Below, one piece after another: positions 7,974 through 15,703 of a stretch of 64,000 bases of DNA; positions within the stretch are counted from its first letter, which is position 1, and each line of letters opens with the position of its first letter. The position numbers were made by a program, and so were the translations under genes. The stretch spans positions 496,001 to 560,000 of the forward strand of contig CAXTJM010000001.1 in the NCBI GenBank assembly GCA_964244585.1, written 5' to 3'. The stretch is from LMUY01 sp964244585. GTDB taxonomy: Bacteria; Pseudomonadota; Alphaproteobacteria; Acetobacterales; Acetobacteraceae. Under the pieces are notes generated by a model. That model saw only the letters and a list, made by a program, of their open reading frames with translations, was not told where the DNA came from and did not search any database.

Positions 7974-8645
7974 GTGAGCAATGCCGCCCTCATACCGCCC
8001 CGCCCGCATCCTGCGCATGAGCGTATCGTGGCGGCTGCGCGGGACCTGTTCTGCCGCAACGGCATCCACGCCACCGGGATCGACACGATCCTGGCCGCCG
8101 CAGGTGCGTCCAAGATGACGCTGTATGGGCGGTTCGGCTCGAAGGAAGCGCTGTTGCGCGAAGTCCTGGCGCGAGAAGGGGCGGAGTGGCGGGACGCGTT
8201 CTTCGCTGCCGTGACGGCCGCGGGACATGACCCGGCGGACCGGTTGTCCGGCATCGCGACCGCCCTGGACCAATGGTATCGCGGCGGCCGGTTCTACGGG
8301 TGCGCGTTCATGAACGCGATTGCCGAGCACGACAAGACGCAGCATTGGCTGCGGCACGTTGCGGCAGAGCATCATGGCGTCGTGCTGATGTTCCTCAGCG
8401 GACTGGCGGAGGAGGCCGGCTACGTAGAACCGAAGATCGTGGCGCGGCAAATCCTGTTGCTCATCGATGGGGCAACTGCTGCCCTGATGGTCACCAACGA
8501 CGAAGCCGTCTTGCTGGTCACCCGGCGCAACCTGGATGCGGTGCTGGCCACGGCGGCGCGCGCCTCCGATCCCCGCCGCCAGGGCGAACGCGCTCAGGCG
8601 GCCGGGGATGCGGCAATCAGCCGCTCGATCGGGTCCCACGCGTAG
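7974..8645 (+). CDS. TetR/AcrR-family transcriptional regulator
   Basis: A 223-residue TetR-family repressor. The N-terminal helix-turn-helix contains IVAAARDLFCRNGIHATGI and TILAAAGASKMTLYGRFGS, which are highly typical. The C-terminal ligand domain has the YGCAFMNA motif seen in one TetR subgroup. There are two cysteines, one in the DNA-binding helix (FCRNG) and one in YGCAF, which could sense electrophiles but need not. The start chosen is GTG at 7974, giving VSNAALIPPRP; in-frame extensions upstream would cross the operator. Its 3' end overlaps the convergent GNAT gene by 52 bases. Its likely targets are itself and the OsmC group. Confidence 0.9.
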   Translation: MSNAALIPPRPHPAHERIVAAARDLFCRNGIHATGIDTILAAAGASKMTLYGRFGSKEALLREVLAREGAEWRDAFFAAVTAAGHDPADRLSGIATALDQWYRGGRFYGCAFMNAIAEHDKTQHWLRHVAAEHHGVVLMFLSGLAEEAGYVEPKIVARQILLLIDGATAALMVTNDEAVLLVTRRNLDAVLATAARASDPRRQGERAQAAGDAAISRSIGSHA

Positions 8646-9157
8646 GCGAGTTGCGGGATCATCACGCCGGCGACCTTGGTGTCCGACTCCGCCACAGCCC
8701 GGCCGCCCAGCCGCTGGTAGAACCACCGGCTGGGATTGTTGCGCAGCACCCAGAGGAATGCCGCCCGGCTGCCGGACGCCGCCAGGTGGGCGGCGCCGGT
8801 ACGGATCAGGCGGCGCCCCACCCCACGCTCCCGCCAATCGTCCAGCACATACAGGGTTTCGATCTCCCCGTCGGCCGGCGTCCCGCCGGGCAGTGCGGTG
8901 GTCGCGCGCCCGACCGTGGTGTAGCCGACCAGGCGCGGTCCGGCGCCCCGGGGCACGTCCTGCCCGGAGGCGATGGCGACGTAGACGCCGGCACCGGCCC
9001 GGATCTGCCGATCGTAGGATGCCGCCTGGCGCGTCACGGACAGGCCGGCCAGGTAATCCTCCGGCAGCAATCCGGGATACGCGCTACGCCAGGCTGCCAC
9101 ATGCACGGCGCCGATCAGCGGCGCGTCGGACGGGCGCGCGCGGCGCACGGCGATCAC
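8594..9157 (-). CDS. GNAT-family N-acetyltransferase
   Basis: A 187-residue acetyltransferase. VRRARPSDAPLIGAVHVAAW is a typical N-terminal GNAT strand-helix. IETLYVLDDWRERGVGRRLI contains the acetyl-CoA pyrophosphate-binding motif A (Arg/Gly-X-X-Gly). A tail with WVLRNNPSRWFYQRLGG matches motif B. The start is a GTG at 9157 whose bases overlap the TGA of rsmB as GTGA, so the two genes are translationally coupled. The substrate is unknown. The 3' end overlaps the convergent tetR gene. Confidence 0.85.
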   Translation of the reverse strand: MIAVRRARPSDAPLIGAVHVAAWRSAYPGLLPEDYLAGLSVTRQAASYDRQIRAGAGVYVAIASGQDVPRGAGPRLVGYTTVGRATTALPGGTPADGEIETLYVLDDWRERGVGRRLIRTGAAHLAASGSRAAFLWVLRNNPSRWFYQRLGGRAVAESDTKVAGVMIPQLAYAWDPIERLIAASPAA

Positions 9158-10461
9158 GGCACGCCCGCTCCGCGCCGCTCCAGCACCGCGCCGAAGAACC
9201 CGTCCGTTCCGTTCTGCCGCGGTGTCAACGACAGATAGGGTCCGGCATTGGGCGGCGCACCCGCCAGCGGCCACGCCTGCGCCAGCGGCACGACCGCGAA
9301 CTCCGGATGGCGGGCGAGGAATGCGTCCACTTGACCCTCGTTCTCCTCGAGCAGCAGCGAGCAGGTGGCGAACACCAGGCGTCCGCCCGCGCGCACCAGA
9401 CGGGAGGCATCGTCCAGGATTGCGGCCTGTTTGGGAAGCAACTCTTGCAGGTCGATCGGCCGCAACCGCGCGCGCGCGTCCGGGTTGCGGCGCCACGTTC
9501 CGGTGCCGGTGCACGGCGCATCCACCAGCACGCGATCGAACGTGCCGGCGCGCCGCTTGGTCCATTTGTCGCCCGCCGCGATCAGATGGCGTTCGACGTT
9601 GTGTACCCCGGCCCGGCGCAGGCGGCGCACCGCCCCCTCCAGCCGCTTGTCGTGCACGTCGCAGGCGACGACATGGCCGTGATTGTCCATCGTCATGGCC
9701 AGTGCGAGCGTCTTGCCCCCGGCGCCCGCGCACCAATCCGCCACCCGCATCTGCGGTCCGGCGCCGACCAGGGCCGCGACCAACTGGCTCCCCTCGTCCT
9801 GGATCTCGACCAGCCCGGACTGGAACGCCGCCCCTGCGGTCACCGCGCGACGGCCGGCGATGCGCAGCCCCCACGGGGAGATCGGGGTGGGTTCGGTGGC
9901 GATCCCCTCCGCCGCCAGGCCCGCCGCCGCCTGCTCCCGCGTGCCGCGCAGCAGGTTCACCCGCAGGTCGAGCGGCGCCTCCTGCTCCATGGCCAGCAGT
10001 TCGGGCGCCAACGCCTCCCCGAACCGGGCCGCGACATGCGGCAGCAGCCAATCCGGCATCTCCAGCCGCACCGCATCCGGCATCGCCGGATGGTCGAGCG
10101 TGTGGCCGGCGAGCTGGGCGGCGGCGGCGATTTCCTGCGAGAGCATCGGCGCCGGGCCATACTGGCCGCCGGAGTAGGATTGCTGGACCCCGGCCGGCGT
10201 CCAGCCTTCCAGCAGCAGGGAGGCCGCGACCAGCATGCGCGGGGTCGCGGCGGTGCCGGCGCGGTCGAGCCACCATGACAGGCGCCGCCGGGTGCGCAGC
10301 ACGCGCCAGGCGCGCTCCGACACGGCGCGGCGGTCGCCGGAGCCGATGAACCGGCGGGCGCGGAAAAAATCGTTGGCCACGCCATCGGCGGGACGGCGGG
10401 CAAACGCGTCCACCTCCGTCAGCAACTCGATCGCGGCAGCCAGCCGTGCGGCCGGCGTCAC
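9154..10461 (-). CDS. rsmB: RsmB-family RNA cytosine-C5 methyltransferase
   Basis: A 435-residue NSUN/RsmB-type enzyme that uses S-adenosylmethionine to make m5C, in E. coli at 16S rRNA C967. It has a NusB-like helical N-terminal part and an AdoMet-binding segment DWCAGAGGKTLALA. The catalytic motif VDAPCTGTGTWRRNPD carries one cysteine and FATCSLLLEENEGQ the second. The order and spacing fit RsmB. Alphaproteobacterial homologues are usually named RsmB-family because the target base has rarely been checked. It lies 25 bases after guaB and overlaps the downstream GNAT gene by 4 bases. Confidence 0.88.
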   Translation of the reverse strand: MTPAARLAAAIELLTEVDAFARRPADGVANDFFRARRFIGSGDRRAVSERAWRVLRTRRRLSWWLDRAGTAATPRMLVAASLLLEGWTPAGVQQSYSGGQYGPAPMLSQEIAAAAQLAGHTLDHPAMPDAVRLEMPDWLLPHVAARFGEALAPELLAMEQEAPLDLRVNLLRGTREQAAAGLAAEGIATEPTPISPWGLRIAGRRAVTAGAAFQSGLVEIQDEGSQLVAALVGAGPQMRVADWCAGAGGKTLALAMTMDNHGHVVACDVHDKRLEGAVRRLRRAGVHNVERHLIAAGDKWTKRRAGTFDRVLVDAPCTGTGTWRRNPDARARLRPIDLQELLPKQAAILDDASRLVRAGGRLVFATCSLLLEENEGQVDAFLARHPEFAVVPLAQAWPLAGAPPNAGPYLSLTPRQNGTDGFFGAVLERRGAGVP

Positions 10462-10486
10462 GCCGTGAGGGACTCGGCCTGCACCC

Positions 10487-11998
10487 TCAGCCCTCCTGGC
10501 GGTAGTTCGGCGCCTCGCGGGTGATCGCCACGTCGTGCACGTGGCTTTCCCGCAGGCCGGCGCCGGTGATGCGGCGGAACCGGGTATTGGCCTGCAAATC
10601 GGTCACCGTGGCGCTGCCGGTATACCCCATGCCCGCGCGCAGCCCGCCGACCAGCTGGTGGACGACGGCCGAGACCGGGCCCTTGTAGCCCACCCGGCCT
10701 TCGATGCCCTCCGGCACCAGCTTCAGCGTGTCCTTAATCTCCTGTTGGAAATACCGGTCCGCCGAGCCGCGCGCCATGGCGCCGATGCTGCCCATGCCGC
10801 GGTAGGATTTGTAGCTGCGGCCCTGGTAAAGGAACACCTCGCCGGGCGCCTCGTCCGTCCCGGCCAGCAGGCTTCCTACCATGACGGCGTCGGCCCCTGC
10901 CCCGATCGCCTTCACGATGTCGCCGCTGGTGCGCACCCCGCCATCGGCGATCGCCGGCGTGTCGCGCTCCCGGCACGCCGCGGCGGTTTCCAGCACCGCG
11001 GAGAATTGCGGCACGCCCACGCCGGCCACGACCCGCGTGGTGCAGATGCTGCCGGGGCCGATGCCGATCTTCACCGAGTCGGCCCCGGCCTCGATCAGCG
11101 CCAGCGCACCCTCCGGTGTCGCGACGTTGCCGGCGACCACCTGCACGGCGTTGGACATCCGCTTGATCTTCTCCACCGTCGCCATCACGCCGGCCGAGTG
11201 GCCATGCGCTGTGTCCACCACCAGGACGTCGATGTCGGCATCGATCAGGGCGCGGGCGCGCAGCATGCCGTCCTCGCCCACCCCGATGGCGGCCGCAACC
11301 CGCAGGCGACCGAGTTCGTCCTTGTTCGAGACCGGGTGGGCCTGCGCCTTTTCCATGTCCTTGACGGTGATCAGCCCAACGCAGCGGTAGCCGTCATCGA
11401 CGACCAGCAGCTTCTCCAGCCGATGCTTGTGCAGCAGGCGCTTGGCCTCCACGGCGGGCACCCCGTTCTGCACGGTGACCAGATCCTCCCGCGTCATCAG
11501 CTCGAACACCTTGACCGACGGGTCGGTGGCGAACCGGACGTCCCGGTTGGTGAGGATGCCGACCAGGCGGCCGGTGCCGCGCTCCACCACCGGCACGCCG
11601 CTGATGTGGTGCATGTCCATCAGCGCCCGGGCATCGGCCAGCGTCTGGTCGGGATGAATGGTCAGCGGGTTCACCACCATGCCCGATTCGAACTTCTTGA
11701 CCATGCGGACCTGGGCCGCCTGCTCGTGCGGGGCGAGGTTCTTGTGGATCACCCCGATGCCGCCGAGCTGCGCCATCGCGATGGCCATGGCGCCCTCCGT
11801 CACGGTATCCATGGCGGACGAGACGAGCGGAATGTTCAACGGGATCGTGCGGGTGAACCGCGTGCGAGTGTCGGCGGTGTTGGGCAAGACTTCGGAGAAG
11901 CCCGGCACGACCAGCACGTCGTCGAAAGTCAGCGCCTCCCGAATGACCGCATCGCCACGAAGGGACGCGACCGCAAGCGATGTGGTGTCGGGTGCCAT
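10487..11998 (-). CDS. guaB: Inosine-5'-monophosphate dehydrogenase
   Basis: IMP dehydrogenase (503 residues) catalyses NAD-dependent oxidation of IMP to XMP, the first committed step to GMP. The TIM barrel begins at REALTFDDVLVVPGFS. Two CBS domains occupy about residues 105-230. The catalytic loop GIGPGSICTTRVVAGVG carries the nucleophilic cysteine, and the flap region has YRGMGSIGAM. The C-terminus is complete, with a tail resembling the potassium-site region. A GGAGAG ribosome-binding site precedes the ATG at 11998. rsmB follows 25 bases after the stop. Confidence 0.97.
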   Translation of the reverse strand: MAPDTTSLAVASLRGDAVIREALTFDDVLVVPGFSEVLPNTADTRTRFTRTIPLNIPLVSSAMDTVTEGAMAIAMAQLGGIGVIHKNLAPHEQAAQVRMVKKFESGMVVNPLTIHPDQTLADARALMDMHHISGVPVVERGTGRLVGILTNRDVRFATDPSVKVFELMTREDLVTVQNGVPAVEAKRLLHKHRLEKLLVVDDGYRCVGLITVKDMEKAQAHPVSNKDELGRLRVAAAIGVGEDGMLRARALIDADIDVLVVDTAHGHSAGVMATVEKIKRMSNAVQVVAGNVATPEGALALIEAGADSVKIGIGPGSICTTRVVAGVGVPQFSAVLETAAACRERDTPAIADGGVRTSGDIVKAIGAGADAVMVGSLLAGTDEAPGEVFLYQGRSYKSYRGMGSIGAMARGSADRYFQQEIKDTLKLVPEGIEGRVGYKGPVSAVVHQLVGGLRAGMGYTGSATVTDLQANTRFRRITGAGLRESHVHDVAITREAPNYRQEG

Positions 11999-12075
11999 GG
12001 CTGTGATCTCTCCGTCGGGAGTGGGGTCCCGCGCCTTGGCGATCCGACATAGGGCCCGGGCGCACCCGGCGCAAG

Positions 12076-12789
12076 TTACACGCGCGGGACGCTGCCGGGC
12101 GGCAGGCGAAACCCTTTGGCGACGACGTACATCTCGCTGGAATCCTTGCGGCTCGCCGGCGGCTTGGCGTGGCGCACGCTGGCGAAGGCGCGCTTCATCG
12201 GGTCCAGCAACTGCTTTTCGGAGCCGCCTTGCAGCACCTTGGCCACGAATCCGCCGCCGGGCGCCAGGGTTTGCAGCGCGAAATCCAGCGCCAGCTCGGC
12301 CAGGGCCACGATGCGGATGTGGTCGGTCGCGGTATGGCCGGTCGTGTTCGGCGCCATGTCCGACAGCACCAGGTCGGCCGCGCCGCCCAGTTCGGCCCGC
12401 AGCCGGCCCGGCATGTCCGGGTCCATGAAGTCGCCCTCGATGAACCGCGCGCCGCTGACCGGATGGACGGGCAGCAGGTCCACGCCGACGATCGCCCCGG
12501 CGCCGCGCTTGACGGCGACCTGGCTCCAGCCGCCGGGTGCTGCGCCCAGGTCCAGGATGCGCGCGCCGCGATGGATCAGGCTGTAGCGGTCGTCCAGCTC
12601 CATCAGCTTGAAGGCGGCGCGGGACCGCCAGCCCTGCGCCTGCGCCGCGCGCACGTACGGGTCGTTCAACTGGCGCTGCAGCCAGCCCTGCTGGGTGGTG
12701 GTGCGGCCGCGCGCGGTACGCAGCCGCACCTCCAATCCGCGCGGCGCCGCGGGCTGCCTGGTCCCCGGGCCTTTGGTGGTCTTGGTCAA
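12076..12789 (-). CDS. rlmE: 23S rRNA (uridine-2'-O-)-methyltransferase RlmE (FtsJ)
   Basis: RlmE methylates the 2'-OH of U2552 in the peptidyl-transferase A-loop. The family stretch RQLNDPYVRAAQAQGWRSR is followed by AAFKLMELDD, the AdoMet site ILDLGAAPGGWSQVA, and the K-D-K-type residues in LVLSDMAPNTTGH and GGGFVAKVLQGG. I place the start at a TTG at 12789 because a strong GAGGTAGGAAG purine tract lies just before it. An ATG at 12825 would add 12 unconserved residues and overlap the preceding ppx gene. The resulting 237 residues fit alphaproteobacterial homologues. It follows ppx by about 10 bases. Confidence 0.9.
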   Translation of the reverse strand: MTKTTKGPGTRQPAAPRGLEVRLRTARGRTTTQQGWLQRQLNDPYVRAAQAQGWRSRAAFKLMELDDRYSLIHRGARILDLGAAPGGWSQVAVKRGAGAIVGVDLLPVHPVSGARFIEGDFMDPDMPGRLRAELGGAADLVLSDMAPNTTGHTATDHIRIVALAELALDFALQTLAPGGGFVAKVLQGGSEKQLLDPMKRAFASVRHAKPPASRKDSSEMYVVAKGFRLPPGSVPRV

Positions 12790-12799
12790 ACTTCCTACC

Positions 12800-13807
12800 T
12801 CAGGATCGGGCGCGGCGCCGGGCATGGCGGATCAGGCGGAGCAGCATGCCCTCGCGCAGGCCGCGATCGGCCACGGTGACTTCGGGCGCCGGCCACATGG
12901 TGTGGATGGCAGTATAGATGGCGCAGCCCGCCAACACGAAATCCGCCCGCTCCGGCCCGACGCAGGGATGCGCCGCCAGACGGTCGCGCCCCATGCCGCG
13001 CAGCGCCGCCACGGCCCCTGCCGCAGCCTCGCGCGACAGCACCTGCCCGTCCACATGGGTGCGGCGGTACCGCTCCAACGCCAGGACCTCGCCGGCCAAG
13101 GTCGTCACCGTGCCGCTGGTGCCGAGCAGCCGGACACCGCCCTGCCGCAGCTCCTGCCCGATGCGATGGACCCGCTCGAACGCGGCGAGCCGGCTGGACA
13201 CCTCGCCCACCATGGCGGCGAACCCGGCCTCGGTGAAGGCGGCGCCGCCATACCGCTCCGACAGGCCGACCACGCCCACGGGCATGGACATGGTCCCGAT
13301 CAGCTCCGGCCGCTGGTCCTGCGCCAGGCGCACCCACACCAGCTCGGTCGATCCGCCGCCGATGTCGAACACCAGCGCCCGGCGTCCCTCCCCCGCCAGC
13401 AAGGGGGCGCAGCTTTCCAGCGCGAGCGTCGCCTCCTCCCGGCTGGAGATCACGTCGAGCTGCAATCCGGTCTGCCGCGCCACCCGCGCCACGAACGCGC
13501 CCGTGTTGGAGGCCCGGCGGCAGGCCTCGGTCGCGATGGCCCGCATGCCGCTCATGCGCCGCCGTGCCAACCGGTCGGCGCATGTCTGCAAGGCCTCCAC
13601 GGCGCGGTCCATAGCCTCATCGCTCAGGCGGCCGGAGTGCTGCAGCCCCTCGCCGAGCCGGATCACTCGGCTGAAGCTCTCCACGACGCGGAACCCCTCG
13701 GCCGTCGGCGTGCCGATCAGCAGGCGGCAATTATTGGTGCCTAGGTCGAGCGCCGCATAGGTCATGGTCCCGGATTGCCGGGCCGAGGAGGTGTCCGCCA
13801 GGTTCAT
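12800..13807 (-). CDS. Exopolyphosphatase / guanosine pentaphosphatase (Ppx/GppA family)
   Basis: A Ppx/GppA phosphatase of the short alphaproteobacterial type (about 335 residues), acting on inorganic polyphosphate or pppGpp. YAALDLGTNNCRLLIG is the phosphate-1 motif and VFDIGGGSTELVWV the phosphate-2 motif. FSRVIRLGEGL and the EACRRASNTGAFV loop are also typical. Three in-frame ATGs (13858, 13807, 13765) are possible. I chose 13807, although the conserved core starts only at the last of them. It diverges from panC across about 100 bases and precedes rlmE closely, so the two are likely co-transcribed. Confidence 0.88.
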   Translation of the reverse strand: MNLADTSSARQSGTMTYAALDLGTNNCRLLIGTPTAEGFRVVESFSRVIRLGEGLQHSGRLSDEAMDRAVEALQTCADRLARRRMSGMRAIATEACRRASNTGAFVARVARQTGLQLDVISSREEATLALESCAPLLAGEGRRALVFDIGGGSTELVWVRLAQDQRPELIGTMSMPVGVVGLSERYGGAAFTEAGFAAMVGEVSSRLAAFERVHRIGQELRQGGVRLLGTSGTVTTLAGEVLALERYRRTHVDGQVLSREAAAGAVAALRGMGRDRLAAHPCVGPERADFVLAGCAIYTAIHTMWPAPEVTVADRGLREGMLLRLIRHARRRARS

Positions 13808-13906
13808 GGACGCGGAGTGTCCATCGGCGGAGCTGGAATGGGAAGCGATTTGCGGCATGGCATGCCGGATTGTGCATCGCCGCGGCCCGGGCCACAGTCC
13901 GCCGCG

Positions 13907-14728
13907 ATGCAGGTCGTACGAACACGGCAGGAACTGGCGGCGGTACGGGCATCGCTGCCCGGGCCGGTTGGCCTGGTGCCGACCATGGGGGCGCTCCACG
14001 CCGGGCACCAGGCACTGGTCGCAGCGGCACGGACGGCCTGTGCCGCCGTGGTCGCGTCGATCTTCGTCAACCCGACCCAGTTCAGCGATGCCGCGGCGGC
14101 GTCCGCCTACCCGAGGGACGAGGAGGCGGATCTGGGCAGATTGGCGGCGGCCGGATGCGACGCCGTATGGCTGCCGGCGGTGTCCGACATCTATCCCGGC
14201 GATCAGGTGACCACGATCGACCCGGCCGGCCCGGCCCTGCAATGGGAGGGAACGCACCGGCCGGGCCATTTCCGCGGCATGGCGACGGTGGTGGCCAAGC
14301 TGTTCGGGCTGGTGCGGCCGGACACGGCCTTCTTCGGCGAGAAGGATTGGCAGCAATTGCAGGTGGTCCGCCACATGGTGGCGGACCTCGTCCTGCCGGT
14401 CGGCATCGTCGGGGTTGCGACCGTGCGCGAAGCCGATGGCCTGGCCATGTCGTCGCGCAACCGCTTCCTGGACGGGCGGCAGCGGGCCGTCGCCCCGCGC
14501 TTGCAGGCCTGCCTCCGCCAGGCCGCACAGGCCTTGCATGCCGGCGTCGCTGCCGAGACGGCCCTTGGTGATGGACGTGCCCGGCTGGAGGCCGCCGGCT
14601 TTACCGTGAACTATTTCGCACTGGTCGACGGCGCGACCTTGCGGCCTGCCGCAGCCCTGCCCGGCAGCCGCCTGATCGCAGCGGCGCAACTCGGCCCGGT
14701 CCGGCTGCTGGACAATATCGCGGTATAG
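13907..14728 (+). CDS. panC: Pantothenate synthetase (pantoate-beta-alanine ligase)
   Basis: PanC joins pantoate and beta-alanine using ATP in pantothenate and coenzyme A synthesis. At 273 residues it is normal in size. The HIGH-type nucleotide motif is in PTMGALHAGHQALV. FVNPTQF and YPRDEEADL follow. FGEKDWQQLQVVRHMVADL is the classic family signature, and the KMSKS-equivalent is in MSSRNRFL. The start MQVVRTRQEL at 13907 matches the family N-terminus, while an upstream in-frame extension does not. It is the only plus-strand gene in this minus-strand neighbourhood, and it converges on tRNA-Gln. Confidence 0.95.
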   Translation: MQVVRTRQELAAVRASLPGPVGLVPTMGALHAGHQALVAAARTACAAVVASIFVNPTQFSDAAAASAYPRDEEADLGRLAAAGCDAVWLPAVSDIYPGDQVTTIDPAGPALQWEGTHRPGHFRGMATVVAKLFGLVRPDTAFFGEKDWQQLQVVRHMVADLVLPVGIVGVATVREADGLAMSSRNRFLDGRQRAVAPRLQACLRQAAQALHAGVAAETALGDGRARLEAAGFTVNYFALVDGATLRPAAALPGSRLIAAAQLGPVRLLDNIAV

Positions 14729-14743
14729 CGGCAAGGCGCGGAA

Positions 14744-14815
14744 TTGGGGCGGGAGGGATCGAACCTCCGAATGGCGGAATCAAAATCCGCTGCCTTACCG
14801 CTTGGCGACGCCCCA
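14744..14815 (-). tRNA. tRNA-Gln (anticodon UUG)
   Basis: Read on the minus strand, the sequence begins TGGGGCGTCGCCAAGCGGTA and ends CCTCCCGCCCCA. It folds into a full cloverleaf with a 7-base acceptor stem and an anticodon loop TTTTGAT giving UUG. The GGTTCGATCC T-arm is standard. CCA is not encoded. The first 21 bases of the tRNA also encode the last six codons plus the stop of ispE on the same strand. Confidence 0.95.
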
Positions 14816-15703
14816 TCGATCCGCGCCCGTCAATACGGCTGACCCGGCTGGTTCGTAAAGGGGTCCGGCGGCGTGCCACCACTGGCCCGGCAGCATGGCG
14901 GCACCGCCCTGGGCCGCGGCAGGATCGGCGAACAACGCGAAACACGTGGCTCCGGACCCGCTCATGCGTGCCAGCAAGCAGCCCGGCAGGCCGCGAAGCG
15001 CGTGCAGCACCGTGCCGATCACCGGGGACACTGCCTGCGCCGGCCGTTCCAGATCGTTGCCGAGCCTGGCGAGCGCGGCCGCCAACTCCGCGGCGTCACG
15101 CCAGGTGGACGGCCCCTCCGGCATCGCGGAGAACGGCGCCGCACGGGCACGGAACACGTCCGCGGTCGACACCGCCACGCCCGGGTTGACCAGCAACAGC
15201 CCGCAGCGCGGCAGCGGCGGCAGCGGCGAGAGCAGCTCTCCCACGCCCTGCATGCGCGCCGGCCGGCTTGCGAGACAGACCGGCACGTCGGCGCCCAGCG
15301 TCAAGGCCAGCGCCGCCAGCTCCGCCGGCTCCGGCTGCACCCGCCACAGGCGGCACAGCAGCCTCAGCGCTGCTGCCGCATCCGCCGACCCGCCGCCGAT
15401 GCCGGAGGCGACGGGCAGGTTCTTCTCCAGCAGCAGCCTGGCGCCCATCGCCCTGCCTGCCCAGCCCGACAGCGCCCGCCCGGCACGGAGCACCAAATTG
15501 TCGGGCTCGGCAGAAAGGCCGGTGGCGAACGGCCCCTGGATCGTCAGCGACAGCTCTGTGGCCGGGGCGGCATGCAAACGGTCCGCGGCCGGGCCGAACA
15601 CCACCAGGCTGTCCAGCACGTGGTAGCCATCCGGGCGGCGGCCGGTGACCAGCAGGCTGAGATTGACCTTCGCCGGCGCCGCCTCCGTCAGCGAGGCGTT
15701 CAC
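14795..15703 (-). CDS. ispE: 4-diphosphocytidyl-2-C-methyl-D-erythritol kinase
   Basis: IspE is a GHMP kinase of the non-mevalonate isoprenoid pathway that phosphorylates CDP-ME. Family signatures are APAKVNLSLLVTGRRPDGYH at the N-terminus and the ATP loop LPVASGIGGGSADAAAALR near residue 95, with ARMSGSGATCFALF near the C-terminus. The start is a GTG at 15703 that overlaps the TGA of the upstream TPR lipoprotein gene (GTGA). The stop codon lies inside the tRNA-Gln gene on the same strand, so the tail RWGVAKR is encoded by tRNA sequence. Processing of the tRNA 5' end should cut this transcript before the stop codon. Confidence 0.94.
   Translation of the reverse strand: MNASLTEAAPAKVNLSLLVTGRRPDGYHVLDSLVVFGPAADRLHAAPATELSLTIQGPFATGLSAEPDNLVLRAGRALSGWAGRAMGARLLLEKNLPVASGIGGGSADAAAALRLLCRLWRVQPEPAELAALALTLGADVPVCLASRPARMQGVGELLSPLPPLPRCGLLLVNPGVAVSTADVFRARAAPFSAMPEGPSTWRDAAELAAALARLGNDLERPAQAVSPVIGTVLHALRGLPGCLLARMSGSGATCFALFADPAAAQGGAAMLPGQWWHAAGPLYEPAGSAVLTGADRWGVAKR

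Noticed and set aside
8594..10276. 560-codon version of the GNAT gene
   Set aside because: The upstream part is an out-of-frame reading of rsmB; the GTG at 9157 overlaps the rsmB stop and fits GNAT length.
12800..14734. Long N-terminal extension of ppx through the panC region (644 codons in total)
   Set aside because: The extension is antisense to panC; the conserved Ppx/GppA N-terminus starts near 13765-13807.
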